NCBI GenBank assembly: GCA_021527695.1
Contig: JAKFAO010000003.1
Span: forward strand, 372,001-436,000
Source: Naematelia aurantialba
Lineage: Eukaryota > Basidiomycota > Tremellomycetes > Tremellales > Naemateliaceae
Direction of reading: 5' to 3'
DNA: 64,000 nt
Part shown: piece after piece, positions 22,257-34,589 of the stretch
How positions within the stretch are numbered: position 1 is the stretch's first letter
Layout of the letters: every line of letters begins with the position of its first letter
Notes under the pieces: generated by a model
What the model was told of the DNA's origin: nothing
Seen by the model: only the letters and a program-made list of their open reading frames with translations
Databases searched by the model: none
Position numbers and translations under genes: made by a program

Positions 22257-25200
22257 CTACGGGTGAACGGGATCAGCGCGTGCGCTGCTAATGGTGCTAA
22301 TGGATAACGGGACTTGCCGATCGATAGCGACAGGCAGACCGCGATGTCGTCCTCTCAGCATGACGAGGATCATCTGGTAGCGTCAGCGTCAGCACCAGCA
22401 CCGCGAGTCCGATCACAAGCTGTCGCCGGAGCGAAGGCCAAGCATGAGGGACAGCTATAGGAGACGGTAGAGTGAGGATGAGAAGGAGTGAGTAGGAACA
22501 AAGAGGGAGCATGAGAATGGGTGATAAGGAGAATGAATGAGCTAGGCGGTGAAAGTGACTGGCGACCGAACTGACGATAAGCTTGCTGACGGTCGAGAGT
22601 TCGCCCGAGAACGCAAAGTTGTTGTTCGGCGTGCCGAGACTGAGCCCGACGGTCGAGTACGCGCTGGTACATTCGAAGATGATGCGGAAGACGGTGAACC
22701 AGTCGGACGTGGCTGGATCGAGGAGTTTGCCCCGCTCGGCAATGCAGATGAGGAAGATGGCGACCGCCAGCGGCCAGATGTCGAAGGCCAGCTGGCGCCG
22801 CATGTGCCACTGGAGGTACTTGCTGAACACCTCGCCGCGCTGACCCTGGAACAGCGGCTCTTGCTCGTCCAGGAGCTCGGGGTGTTTGTTCTCGTACACC
22901 CCGAGTGCTGTGCCGTCAGCCAAGACACACATCTCCTGGACAGTGGTGGCCCACCTCGCTCTTCGTAGACGTTGGTCGAGCGGACCGACATGGCGATAGC
23001 TAGTCACGTTGTCAGCTTGGTAACACGAACAGTTGGCCGAAAGACGATAAAGACGATACACACGATAGATGGCCACGTACATCAAGACCTGAAGAGGTCA
23101 GTATAGGCGTTGATGAGAATATGGAATGCGCTCACCACATACAAGAATCTGCAGAAGACAAGTCAGCATGAACACCGGTGATACAACTATAATGGTCAGG
23201 CGTACAAAACCGCCGGAGCCATGTCGGCAACGGCAACGATGCTGAAACCAGCTGCTCGCACGCTGAGACTCTGGAGCAGCCCATCACTGAACATCTCCCA
23301 GCCGCTCAGGGGAGACAGCACCGAAAGATCAATATTCAGCACGAGAAAGCCAAACAGCTCGACCCCGCTAACCGACGAGTGAGCATTGCCACTGCCTGCT
23401 ATCGGAGTACAAAGGCCAGAACGCACGAGAAAGCGACCAACACAACGACGAGATACCACGTCTGGTGGCTGGGGAACAGATAGAGAAAACATCTGCACAC
23501 GAGTCAGGGGCCGCCGTGTCGAGTGCAGTGCCACGAGATACCCACCGCCGCGGATGATCCAGCAGGAAATGCAGCGACTCGTGGATTTCGCCTGCACGCC
23601 ATATCTTGCTGGCGAGCCATATCACCAGGCGAAGCGTCATCGGCAGGGCGTGGCTCCCGGCGAGCATGACAATGTCGAGCACGTAAAGCAGCAGGTAGCA
23701 AGATGTAAACGGCACCATGCTTCGGTCTACCAGGCTGTGATCTCGATCAGCGGCGTCTGTGCCGGGACGCCATCGGCGGGGAAACGGTAAACTGACCTCA
23801 TGCCGGCACCCGTATACGTGGTGACGACCTGGAATAGACTGAACCACGTAGGGTCGACCGCAGCGTCCTGGACCCCGAAGCTTTCCTGAAAGACTGCATC
23901 CCAGCTGCGCACTCTGGAGAAGTAGATGGCGAGGATGGCGAACGGGACGAGCTGGAAGAACAAGATGTACTAAGCGAAGATCAGCAGGGTGTTTGAGTAT
24001 TGGGTGGAGCCCATGGCGGAGCTCAGGAAGACGCTCACCCCAAAGACTATGCGACTGAGCAGCCTGAGCGCGCGGTATTCTACACCGCCTAGTTGCTCGA
24101 GCTCCTCATCGTCTAGCTCTTCCGTGTAGAACCGACTGTTGCGACCAATGACCAAGCCTCCGAGACTCGCGGGCAGCCATGCCGCGGCCTTTGCACCCCA
24201 CCCAGTCTCGACCTGGCCGCCCAGCTCGACGGTTGGGTTACGAGCGACGGTCAAGTGGCGGTCGGGGCGAGTGAGACGCCTGCGGATCTGCAATGTGGTC
24301 GACCGCGGCAGGGCAGAGACGACGGCCTGCAGAGGAGACGGAAATCCGCCATAGCCCGTGTGCTTGGTGTGGATCGGATGCGGGATATGTTTCGGCGCTG
24401 GGGCGGTCCCCGTCCGGGAGAGAGGCACCTGAGAAAGCGGGACGCCAAGCGACATGGCGCGTGATTTCTGTCGAAGGAGCTGCCGTGCCATCCACTCTGA
24501 TGGTCCGCTGGGAAGTAGGGGCGAAGGCAGATGATCGTTGTCCAATCCTTGTGGCTGCGAGGGATCTCGCGCCGCCACAAAGGCTACTGGCGACGACGTC
24601 CCAGGCTGCTCGCCGTCATGCCACAAGATGCCTGGTTGACTCCGCGGGGATGCAGGCTGGCTCTGGGCAAAGCTGTCTCGACCGCCTTCGCCTCTCAGTA
24701 TGCTGCGCGGACCAACGCGCCTGCCGTCCGTGTCCACCTGCCCCGGCGGGCCGCACCTGCCTCCGTCGACTCCGTCGCCTGCCGACGACCGGGTCCCGTC
24801 CAAGCTGCCGTCCACCGCAGTAGGGCTCTCGGCCAACACTCGACGCGCATCGTCTTCGACATAGCCTTCCTGGGGCCGCGCGTCGACGGGCGCGGAAATG
24901 ACGGCTCCCGCCTTGAACGCCTTGGCCGGGTTGGCCTTGGGCCGAAACGTAAACGTCCGTGTCCAGAGGGTGCTGCTCTCGGGACCTAGGCCGGTATTGA
25001 CGCGCCTGAGCCGATCGTTCGCAAGCAGCTGCTCGCAGTGCCGGCGAAAGTAGTGTTTCCGCACCTGGACCATGACGAGCGACACGACCGAGTAGTCGCC
25101 AAGGATGAAGAGGATGAACAGCAGCGCCTGCTGGAACGGATGCAGTGCCGACACACTGAGTGGTGCATCAGCCTCGGGCTGTCCCACGACGAGTGAGGGA

Positions 25201-25676
25201 AGATGATGGACCCACTTGACGGTCACCAGTCCAGTCACTCTAGAATGAGGTGGTCAGCTACCGTGTGGTTGGTTATGCAGCAACGCAGCTGGACAAGTCA
25301 AGGACGAGGTCAGACAAGTGGGAGGGGGCAAGCACGAGGTCAGGCAAGTGGGAGAAGGGATGGGAAGCACGGGAAAGGGAAGAAGAGGGGACACGCGAGG
25401 GCAGATAGACCAGAGACTCTACACGCACGACATGGCACTGAAGCAGAGGAAGAGCGAGTCGACGTATCCGACCCGCAAGCGGCCGGTCGCGACGGCCTCT
25501 GCGTTCCCTCTGGCGCCGGCATTACCAGCGTAAAACAGCCCCGAGAACACGAGCGGCACCAGCGTGAAGAGCACGAGGTGCGCGCGGTAGAAGTTGAGCT
25601 GGGGCGAGACCGCGGCCCACCCCCTCGCCAGCGTCGGCGATGGGCTCAGGCGCAGGCGCAGGCGCAGTCGGCGCAT
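22257..25676 (-). CDS. TRK1: TRK-type potassium transporter
   Basis: Plasma-membrane K+ uptake protein of the TrkH/KtrB/Trk superfamily. Seen: eleven exons, complement(22257..22373, 22567..22907, 22955..22999, 23064..23088, 23136..23148, 23206..23367, 23442..23492, 23546..23734, 23797..23969, 24039..25239, 25429..25676), giving 854 aa. Four pore loops with the filter glycine are readable: SAMSVTGLVTV, TTYTGAGMSLVDRSM, SVRAAGFSIVAV and TSAYSTVGLSLGTP. Other family landmarks are FLLDHPRRCF, VLMYVAIYPIAMSVRSTNVY and MLRGRHRGLPVAIDR. A large cytosolic loop (about residues 145-420) sits between the first two pore units, as in fungal Trk1. Exons of 13 and 25 nt are needed to join the third and fourth units. 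The in-frame TAG at the 5' end of exon 23797..23969 is the acceptor of a 69-nt intron, not a nonsense codon. The start (MRRLRLRLRLSP) is the best in-frame ATG. Confidence 0.94.
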
Positions 25677-26508
25677 CGCGACTCGAGCCGTGCACGACGC
25701 GTACCCGCACCCCGCTCTGGCCAAGGACTTCGGGGGGCGGGCGGGGGAGGGGGGGGGGCCGAGGACGAGGGGACGAAGGGGGGAGGACGAGGGGACGAAG
25801 GGGGGAGGGGGGAAGGGGGGGAGGGGGGCACGCCGAGCTGGCGGTATGGGACGTTGAGCGGTGTCCTGTCGAGCTGCAAGTGCAAGTGAGAAGAGAGGGC
25901 GATCGCAGCGTGCGTGAGTTGCTGTCCTAGTTGGATTTGTCGTTGTTCTGGATTCTTGGGCCACTAGTCAGACCAGTCGTTGTTTCGCGCTCGTCGCAGC
26001 CGATGCGAACAGCTCTGACAGCGATCAGACCACGCCAAGCTGCCCTCCCGGCTCATGGCGACCACCCCGGGACACAGGTCGCTGGCCGGATGACCGTCGA
26101 CGTGTCAAGGGGCAAAAGGGCAGAATGGCAACGCAAGTCGGGGCAACGCCATGTTCTCTGTTACACATTACACATCACATGCACGTGCACATGCATCACT
26201 GTCTCTCCCCAGGAGCCGCCTGACAAGACGGGCAAGCTTGACGCGGTGGACACGATGGCAACGCACCATCTCCCAGGACGCGGCGTGCAAGACACTGCAT
26301 GAGACACTGTGCTTTCTACTACGACACTCTACGAGCTACACGCGGGAGTCTGCTCCATGCCGGCGCTCGACCCTGCAGTATTATAATCCCCACCTCGCCA
26401 GCGGCCGTGTCGACCCCGTGTCCGCCCACTGGCACACTAGGGTCGCGCCGACTGCATGCACCCCTCTATGCATCCGCCACCCAGCCTATACGGCTTCTGG
26501 CACTCGCG
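25677..26508. other. Intergenic region upstream of TRK1
   Basis: About 830 bp between the TRK1 start and the stop of the MFS gene. G-rich runs lie at 25728-25840, partly overlapping an open frame that continues upstream of the TRK1 ATG. No gene recognised. Confidence 0.5.
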
Positions 26509-29149
26509 CTACTCCGAGGGGCCGGTATGCGAGTGGCTGCGCTGGGATTTCAACGACAACGACCTCCGTCTCTGGATCTCCTGCTGATGCGCGAATCGCT
26601 TGTGCAGCTCGGCGAGTCTGACACGCTCGTCGTCGCTCAGGTCAACTTCGTCTCGGTCCGCTAGGGCCGAGTAGATCGTCCATTCCTTGTAAGCCGGGTG
26701 CGCCGGGTGACTCGGGTGCAGCTCGCCGCCGTATGCCTCTCCGTGCTCGTGTGCCTTCTCCTTCTCCGCCTCCGCCTCAACCGCCGTCGTACCTTGTCCG
26801 CCAGCCGACTCAGCAGGCAGGGTCTCTACGCCTGGCTTCTCGGTAGCTCCGCCGACCGCTTCGGGGGCCGGCGGCGTCGTCGTGTCCTGAGCCTCGACCT
26901 CGCCAGCAGCCTTGCGTGCCGCCGCCATACGCGCCGCCATGATGACGGCCATCTGGCGCTCAGCGTCGGCAGCGTACTTGCAGCGCGCGCGGATCTTGGC
27001 CCCGTACTTCCAGAACAACACCGTGAACGGAATCATCGCGGCGGCGATAAAGCCCGGCAGCGCTGCGGCCCAATGCACTCCAAGCGCGTCGTACATGTAT
27101 CGGGTGAAGAGGGGGAACGCGGCGCCAAACAACGACCGTAGGACCGAGTTGGCAGCGAGTACAGACGCCGCGTAGATTGTGTACGAGTCGATGAGGTAGC
27201 CCAGTACAGCGAGGAAGACGACGATGACACCCAGTCCAAACGGCATGCCAAAGATGATCGGGGCGATCCAGTGGACGTTGGGCCCGTCGGTGGCGGCAAA
27301 GCCCGCAAGCCCAATCACGATCAGCACCCCGCCCCAGATGGAAGATGGCAGGCGGTCCTCGGGCGCCGCGCGCCCGCCTTTCGCCTTGGCCGTCTTGACG
27401 TACTGCGGGTTGATGTAGGTCTGGTCGAGTCAGCATGCTGCGGCTCGACACTAGACGGGGGAATCAATCAGGCATGGGACTTACGACCGAGACGACGACC
27501 GAGATGACGACGCCGACCAGGATACCCAAGAACGCGAGGCCGCCGACACCCGTGTTCCAGCCTCGATTGAGCTCAAAGATGATCGGGTAGGCGGCAAAGT
27601 TGAGGTAGAGGATACCGTAGATCAGAGCAGTGTAGATGGTGAGGATGATGACGATGGGTTCGTAGATGAGGAATTTCCATGGGCGGAGCATCGATGCCTT
27701 GAAGAGCTCCGTGATGACGATAGGCTTTTGTGCGTCTGCGCGGAAGCGGTAGGCCTTGCCGGTCGCGCGGGAGAGGGTGGCCGCACGGCGTCGGAGCAGC
27801 TGAGGCGCGTACGTCTCTCCTGCGAACACGATCAGGAGCACGCAGATCACGCCACAAAAGATGGCGAGGAAGCCTTCGACCCAGCGCCAGCCACTGGTGA
27901 GACCGAGGAATCCGCCGGTGATGGGACCGAGCGCCGGACCAAGGAACGGTGCCGCAGCAAACATGGCCATGCCGAGCCCACGCTGATTGGCGTCCAAGAC
28001 GTCTGAGATCGACCCGCCGGCGTTGGCCAGCGGCGACGACCCAAAGAAGCCCGCCAAGAACCGGAAGACGAGGACCTGCGCGACGGTCTGCGACGCCGCC
28101 GTCACCGCTTGCCATAGAGTCAGCAGCGCGTATGAGATGATGAAGATGATTCTTCGCCCGTACACCTGGGATCATCAGCGCTGTTCACGGAGCCTGGAAA
28201 GGCGGCAGGGAGAGGTCGTCGGGAGCGATGAGGCGGAAAGGGTGAGGAGAGGGGGCTCACCTCGGAAGCCGGTGCCCACATGAGCGGACCAAACGCAAAG
28301 CCAACGACGAAGAGCGAGATACCGCCTGTGAGCAGTTCCTGGCTGGCTCCAAAGTCTTCAATGAGGCTTTCGAGGCCGCCGGAATACGCAGACGATGAGA
28401 GGGCGACGGCGAGTGTGGCCCATGAGACGATGGCAATGTTCCACCACTTGTAGATCTGTGGCCAGCGCTGTGGGTCTTCCGGATCCTCGGGCAGCCAGTC
28501 GACAATGTACGGATCTGCGTCGGTGCCCGAGCCAGAGTAGTTGTGCGCAACGATGGCCTCAAAGGGCGTGACGTATCGCCGCCATGGCCGCTTTTTCAGG
28601 CTATACGACGACGGCGGGTTGATGGTCAGCGCGCCATTGGTGCCGGTCATGGCACCGTTAGTGGTCGCGCTGTTGGAGGGACTAAAGCCATTGGCAGTGG
28701 GAGCGGAAGCGCGGGGCTTGGCGTCGAGTGGAGCGGGCTGAGACGAGGGGGAGGGAGGGGTGGCAGAGGTCGTGGCGACGTGCGTTGTGCTCGATGATGC
28801 GGTGGACTGGGGGAGTTAGTGTGCGGCTCGTGTGAGACGGTTGTGCGGTGTGGGGTGGTTGTCAGACGAGCCAAGTGAGGGGGGGTTGTATGACGGGGAG
28901 CGAGTCATGGGCAGTGGATTGTCAGACGGATGAGCAAGCGATGGGGTGGTTGTCGGAAGGATGAGCAGGTGATGAAGTGGTCGTTGGATAGAGAGCATGT
29001 GATGGATTGGACGGAGAGCAAGTGAGGCGGGAGAGGACGTCGGACGAGTGACTAGTGAGTATGAGGGTGAAGCAACCGTGGTAAGAGGTTACGGTCGACG
29101 AAGCAGGAAACGGCGACGACGGCGATGGCGGCGGATCACTCACGGCCAT
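26509..29149 (-). CDS. MFS drug/polyamine:H+ antiporter (DHA1-like)
   Basis: Twelve-helix major facilitator of the DHA1 type (Tpo/Flr1-like), probably at the plasma membrane. Seen: exons complement(26509..27420, 27485..28165, 28261..28806, 29144..29149), giving 714 aa. The first exon codes only Met-Ala; ATGGCC is followed by a consensus donor, and the frame of exon 28261..28806 is open with Ser/Thr/Pro-rich sequence up to its acceptor, so the Met at 28650 is internal. Motifs: DPEDPQRWPQIYKWW before helix 1, GPLMWAPASEVYGRR at the helix 2-3 loop (motif A), and FRFLAGFFGSSPLANAGGSI. The C-terminal tail of about 150 residues is charged and cytosolic (EVEAQDTTTPPAPEAVGG onward). The substrate cannot be read from sequence. 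Confidence 0.92.
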
Positions 29150-29579
29150 GTTCGCGTCTCAACCAACGCGCGCTCCGTGCAATGGCAGTTACTCTGCACC
29201 TCGTTTTTCAATGAAGCCTGCACTCGTTGAGATCCGACAAACGAGAGACACAGAGACCAGACAAGGACGTAGACGACAGACAAGACGAGACAGAAACCAA
29301 GAACGAGAGCCCAATGTCCCCAGGGGGGGTGGTCTATGTAACCAGCTGAATAAGCACAATGGCAGAATGCACTACATATAAACTCTCGGCTCTCGGGCAC
29401 CCAACTCGGCCAGCCAGCACCAATCGCAATACCTCGACCGGCTGCACTAGCACCGAACAGCTCGTTGTCCACCTGGTAGCTGCACCGACGAAAATATTCA
29501 CAGACGCCGAGGTGATCTAAGACGGCAGCCGGTGACTAATAACGCAGCGTACAGCAACATCACCCAACTCGCCTCCTTC

Positions 29580-29773
29580 CTCGCCTCCCTTCTCTCTCCT
29601 CCCAGCCTCTCCTCCCCCCCCCCCCCCCTCCCCCTTCCCTCCCTCTACCCTCCCTCCCCCCCCCCCCTCCCTCCTCCCCCCCTCCCTCTACCCTCCCTCC
29701 CCCCCTCCCCCCCTCCCCTTCCCTCCCCCCCCCCCTCCCCTTCCCTCCCTCTACCCTCCCCCCCCCCCCCCTC
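29580..29773. repeat. C-rich polypyrimidine tract (CCCTCC/CCCTT)n
   Basis: About 190 bp almost free of purines on the plus strand, with several C8-C12 runs. The complementary strand is G-rich with many GGG runs. It gives Pro/Ser or Gly/Glu/Arg repeats in spurious frames. Confidence 0.95.
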
Positions 29774-30309
29774 CTGCCAACCCAAAGCGCACGCGGTCGC
29801 CAACACCTGCCAATGCTCGGCTTTGCCCGCGTCACGGGGACAGGGATAACAAAATCCCCCCGGCCGTAAAGCCGAGGGCGGGAATCCACAACGGCCGCTG
29901 CGACTCCGGAAATACCGGGGATTCGCAAGCCCACATAAATTGGTTTAGCTGCAAGGCACCAAAGGGATCCCTCCAAGCGTGGCAGTGTGGCACATTTCAG
30001 CATCCACATCATGAATCATCTTGCACCTGTATACGCTCTCGACTCAGCGAGCAATACATGCACGGCAGATGGCGCAGAGAGGTTACGACATCTGAGCTGT
30101 CTGATCCAGCCGGAAACACGCTTCTCGGTCCGGGCACTCGGCTTCGGTGTCTTCATCTAAGATCTGGATCTACGATGCCCGCCGGCGCAGCAAGCCGGTA
30201 CGCCGAAACGTCGATGCACCCGTGTTATCGCTGATAGAACATACGGCGAGATGCAGCTACATGCAGATGGACAAAAAAGATCATCAACTGGCTCTGCCCT
30301 GCAGAGGCT

Positions 30310-30392
30310 CTGCTCTCGTGTCTCGCTCACGTCTCTCCTCTCGCGTCTCGCTCACGTCTCTCCTCTCGCGTCTCGCTCACGTCTCTCCTCTC
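30310..30392. repeat. 25-bp tandem repeat (about 3 copies)
   Basis: Units of TCTCGCTCACGTCTCTCCTC plus CGCG or TCGCG, ending 14 bp from the stop codon of the transcription-factor gene. Confidence 0.9.
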
Positions 30393-30405
30393 AACCCGCG
30401 TCGTG

Positions 30406-33400
30406 CTACCACGCCTCGGCCCCCACGTCCTCGGAATCAGGCAGAGAAAATTGCGCCCCCGTCGTCCCGCTCGGCAAGAACATGTTGGCCAATTCCACAG
30501 GGAGGAAGAGCGAGTCTGACCCGTCGACTGGTAATCCGAGATCGGTAAAGTTCTGCTCGCCACCAACGACGTGTCGATACATAGAAGAGCAAGTGACACC
30601 AACAATCCGCCGACACCACCAGAAAACATCCGAGAACCGGGCGATACAGTCGCAAGATGGGAAAGACAAGACAACGATAACCTTGCATCAGCACGGCACA
30701 AACGGTCTCGGCTAAAGCGAGAGGCGAACAAGAGAAAAGGGGACGTAAAAGAGCGGATACGCAGGGAGAAAGGATTGGATACGCAGGGAGGAAGGAGGGG
30801 ATACATAGGAAGCGAGAACGCTCGCGCTCGCACTCACGCCATCCTGCAGCCAGACAGGCAGGTTGCTCGGGCTGAACTCGGTGGGCCACTCGAAACCGCC
30901 CAGTTCTGCATCATCGAGGTTCCAACCTTCCAATTCGTCTCCCGCCTGCCCACCAGGCGGGACAGGCAGACTCAGCAGGCTCTGCAACCCGCCATCAAGG
31001 TCTCCCACGGCCGATCCGGAGCCTCCGAGAGTCCCAGTACCATTGCCGACGCCGACGCCGATGCCGTTGCCGTTGCCGGGATGCGAAGGTAGGGTAGTGC
31101 CAGGCTGCCATGAAGCGAGACGGGGTGTGCCAGGGACGGTGGAGAGTGCCCCGGTCTTGCGCCGGAAGTTGGACAGCATCAGCCGGAGCGTAAGGGCGTA
31201 GCGCTCTGCAAAGCATTCGGCCGATAACAGGTGGCACAGGTCCGAGACTTGCGAGATGAGATGGGGTAGAGGAATCGCCGTGGGGTACAGAATCGCACTG
31301 AGTGGTCAGCTCCACAGTTCCGATCGTTGTGATTGAGACCAGTCCAGCGACTTACATCTTGAGGAGGAAGACGGCGGCAAATGCGACAGACACCAACTGA
31401 TCATGAGTCGCATCTGCATCCGTCAATTTAACCCATTCAAGCAAGCCGCTATGCTCACACTTGAGATGCGCTCTAAAATTCGGTGACCGCAGGAACAATT
31501 CCAAGCACCGCAATGCAGCGTCCTTGGCTTGGAATGCCAGCTCCTTCTGTTCTCCCTCCAACTACGGATCGTCATCAGCTGCAAATTCGTTTCACGAACA
31601 GCAGCTCCAGTCCCCCATGACGCTAGCGATACCACGTCGATGCAACGCGTTCACCAGCATACCACTCCCAGCATCCCAGAACTGCGACTCACCTTATCCC
31701 ACTGACACCCCCTCAGGGCGACACAGACCGTCCACATCTGGGCATACACCAGCTCCGTCTCGAGCAACTTGACGAGCACGTGGTCCACGTCGTATCGCTG
31801 CCGGTGAATCGCGTGCCACTCATGGTACCAGTCCTGCAGGTCGCTGAACATGCGCCGGCAGAATGAAATTGTCGTCGAGTCGACTTTACCGTGCAATGGC
31901 GAGAGATGCTCGACGACCCGGACTACGGCGTGGTCAGCTTTCTTCCTTTCTCGTTCCCATATTGCCAGATCGCCAATCCACCGACCCCGCCACCCCCGCC
32001 CCAGCAGTGTCGGGGACCACGACCACTCACTGCGCAGATTGACCAGCTCCACCCCGGCGATCAGCCGCATATCCGTCTCAGATGCCATCGAGTGTGTGCT
32101 GCTGCAGTCAGCGAGACTCCCCGCAAACTCGTTGCGAACCCACAGCAGTATACGAGCGTGCTTCACACTCGTGTTATCCCTCAACAACATCGGCTTCCCG
32201 GTTCCCAGGCTGACCCTATACGCGGATCAGCTTGTCTTTCCCACTGGAACTTGGTGACTCACAGGTGATCGTGCATATAGCAGTTGAGCCATATCCGTGC
32301 AGATACGACTGCATGTGTCAGCTCTGTCAGTGTCCCATATGGTTCTCTTGCCCAGAAGGGCAAGGCTAGGAGACTCGCGAGCTCAATACTGAACTCACCC
32401 AGATCGCGTTCCTCGGCGTCTGACCGCTGCTCAGTCCCTTCTGCTAGCTTATCCAGCGCTCTATGGAGGTTCATGTCCAGCCCCATCCTCAAAGCGTGTC
32501 TGTCGCGCACATCAGCTTGCCCGTTTTCCTCCGAGGCGCGGAGAATTCAAGCTCACCCGCAAGGAAGCCAGCCATTCTGCGACCAAACCGATAAGATGAG
32601 CATAGCCATCACTGCCTCCTTGCGGACGATGGGACCGAACAGCGTCGAACGAGCGATTCCTTGGGCTTCTTCCAAACAGCGATGGAACGTGTGACCTAGC
32701 GGACCGTTTCCGGCGCGGATCTTTGCCGCAACCGCGAGAAGACCTTTATCAAGAGTCAGCGTGGAGGCTCGGAACGTCCTGCAACTGCGAGTCGGAGCTA
32801 AACATACCGTTAGTCGAGAAAGGAGTGCGCTCGATATAGGTCTCATAGACATCGTACTTCTTGTCCCACAGCGGCACAAAATAATGACAACCAGTGAAAA
32901 AGCTGCACAATATCAGCAAACGATACTCTCACTGACACCGCGCGCTGGATAGAAATCTTTCAGAGAGTGATTGGGACAGAAACTCACATATCCCAGAGCT
33001 CCCGTGCTTCTGCTTCCGTGACCAAGCCTTTTGTGACGACATCTGGAAACGGATTCCGCGGTATCGGATCAGGCTTGACCTTCTTCCGTACTTTGAGATG
33101 TATGTTCCTGCCGTCGATTGTCACCCTCTTTCTCTTTTTTGACCGGCCCCTATCGGGATTCCCCCCGGCGTCTCCCAGCAACCCAGTCTCTCTGGCTTGC
33201 TCTCCATCCACCGAGTTGCGTCCGGTGGTCGTGGCATACTCGTCACCATCCGCTATTGCAGCCGCTTGATCCGCTGCGTTTGCCAAAGCTTGGAGGGCTT
33301 GAATCGGTGCCGTCAGGGAATCTTCCGGAATGGCAGATGAACCTGCCGACTCAGATGACGGCGATCGGCGAGATGAATGTGAGTGATTCGGCGACGGAGG

Positions 33401-34589
33401 CGCGGAGGAGAGCGGGATGATCCCGTACGTCCCGAATCGATGATTCGGGGGTGCGAAGCCCGGCAACTTTGGAAACTCTGCCGTCGAACGAGTCGTAGAA
33501 GACACGCTATCTTGCCGTAGTCGACTGGTTGCCTTGTTGGAAGGCGAGCGCATCTGAGAGGCGAATGTGCTCATCTGTTCGGCGGTGGTGGGGCCGGGTC
33601 CAGACGGCAGAGCCGTCGACGGCGAGTGATGGGCGAATAACGATCCCTGCGGGGAGACGGAGGAATTAAATATGTTGGCGGTGGCTACTCCGCCCAAAGT
33701 GTCATTCTGAGGTACGAAGGAAGGCATAGACGTCGGCGTGGGCAGTGCCGAGTTGCCAGGCAGCATGGAAAGGATTTGTTGCAGCTGAAGTCACATTGTC
33801 AATTGGCCTTGTAGTACGCAGTGAGTTAAACGAACAGCGTTCTGGATCTGAGACTGGCCTTGGGCGAGATCGTGCACACTCCGCTCCAGATTTGTGACTC
33901 GCCTACTCGGATCAGCATGGCTCTCCTTGCCAGATGACAAGTGGCACACCCTTCTGCCTCGCCTGAGAGGTCGTGGGCGTCACTATCACGCCTTGCCCTA
34001 GATGACTTGTCTGCTGCCTTTTCAAAAACACAGGGGACACCGTTGAGCGTGCAACGCCGACACGACCCACTGGCGTTTGTTGGATCGCTCTCGCACCTGT
34101 TCTTTCCTTTGCGACCTATACGAATCGGTCATGAGCCTTGCTAGAAAATCATTCTTCTGACGACGTACAAGCGACACAAGCCTTGCTGCCCCTCTTTGCA
34201 TGTCCCGTCGAGCTGCTTTCCTGTCCGGCGTGCGACTGATTGCCACCATGATGACTTGCTCCTGTCTCGCTATATGCTTTATCGCGTGCCTGTGTTCCAC
34301 TGGCAGTCCCCGCCGCGGCATTACCGTACCCACGGTACTCGTCCTTGGCGCCACTACGCCCCATGCTGTAAGACGCCCCTTCACGCGAGAACGAGTCGTG
34401 TGGGCTCTTCAGGAGCCTGTCGAGACCTTGGTAGCCTCTGCCGTAGCTCGAGGGGATCATAGGCGAGGGATGGCTGGTGCTGCCGACCAACGACGAGTGG
34501 GGAGAAGGATTGGAATTTGACGTGGGGGATACGGATAATGGTTGTCGTGGGGGCAGGAATACTGGGTAGCGGGAGCGATACGTGTCCAT
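30406..34589 (-). CDS. Zn(II)2Cys6 fungal transcription factor
   Basis: Nuclear DNA-binding regulator. Seen: 13 exons by my model from the ATG at 34587-34589 (MDTYRSRYPVFLPPRQ) to the TAG at 30406. The zinc cluster is split by the intron 34116..34168: KACVACRKGKNRCE, then SCRRCTLNGVPCVFEK, with the spacing CX2CX6C...CX2CX6C. A coiled-coil linker follows (RVTNLERSVHDLAQGQSQIQ, then LQQILSMLPG). A disordered segment leads to the fungal-specific TF domain: ELWDIFFTGCHYFVPLWDKK, LIRKEAVMAMLILSVWSQNG (the first two residues of this reading are uncertain) and HALRMGLDMNLHRALDKL. The C-terminus is acidic and Gly-rich, ending in SEDVGAEAW. The target genes are unknown. An alternative start at 34626-34628 would add 13 residues. 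Confidence 0.88.

Larger units (their letters stand above)
29150..30405. other. Intergenic region upstream of MFS gene
   Basis: About 1.25 kb. It holds the MFS promoter, a long pyrimidine tract and a 25-bp repeat (listed separately), and the 3' end of the transcription-factor gene. No gene recognised. Confidence 0.55.

Noticed and set aside
23970..23975. In-frame TAG in TRK1, suggesting a pseudogene
   Set aside because: A consensus GTGAGC donor at 24038 pairs with this TAG as acceptor. The spliced product restores the family sequence (RIVFG-YILFFQLVPF).
25419..25964. Longer TRK1 N-terminus using upstream in-frame Met
   Set aside because: The added residues are Pro/Ser low-complexity from G-rich DNA; fungal Trk proteins start close to the membrane segment as in the chosen model.
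29532..29849. Pro/Ser-rich ORF and its Gly/Glu-rich antisense partner
   Set aside because: Both are translations of the C-rich tract.
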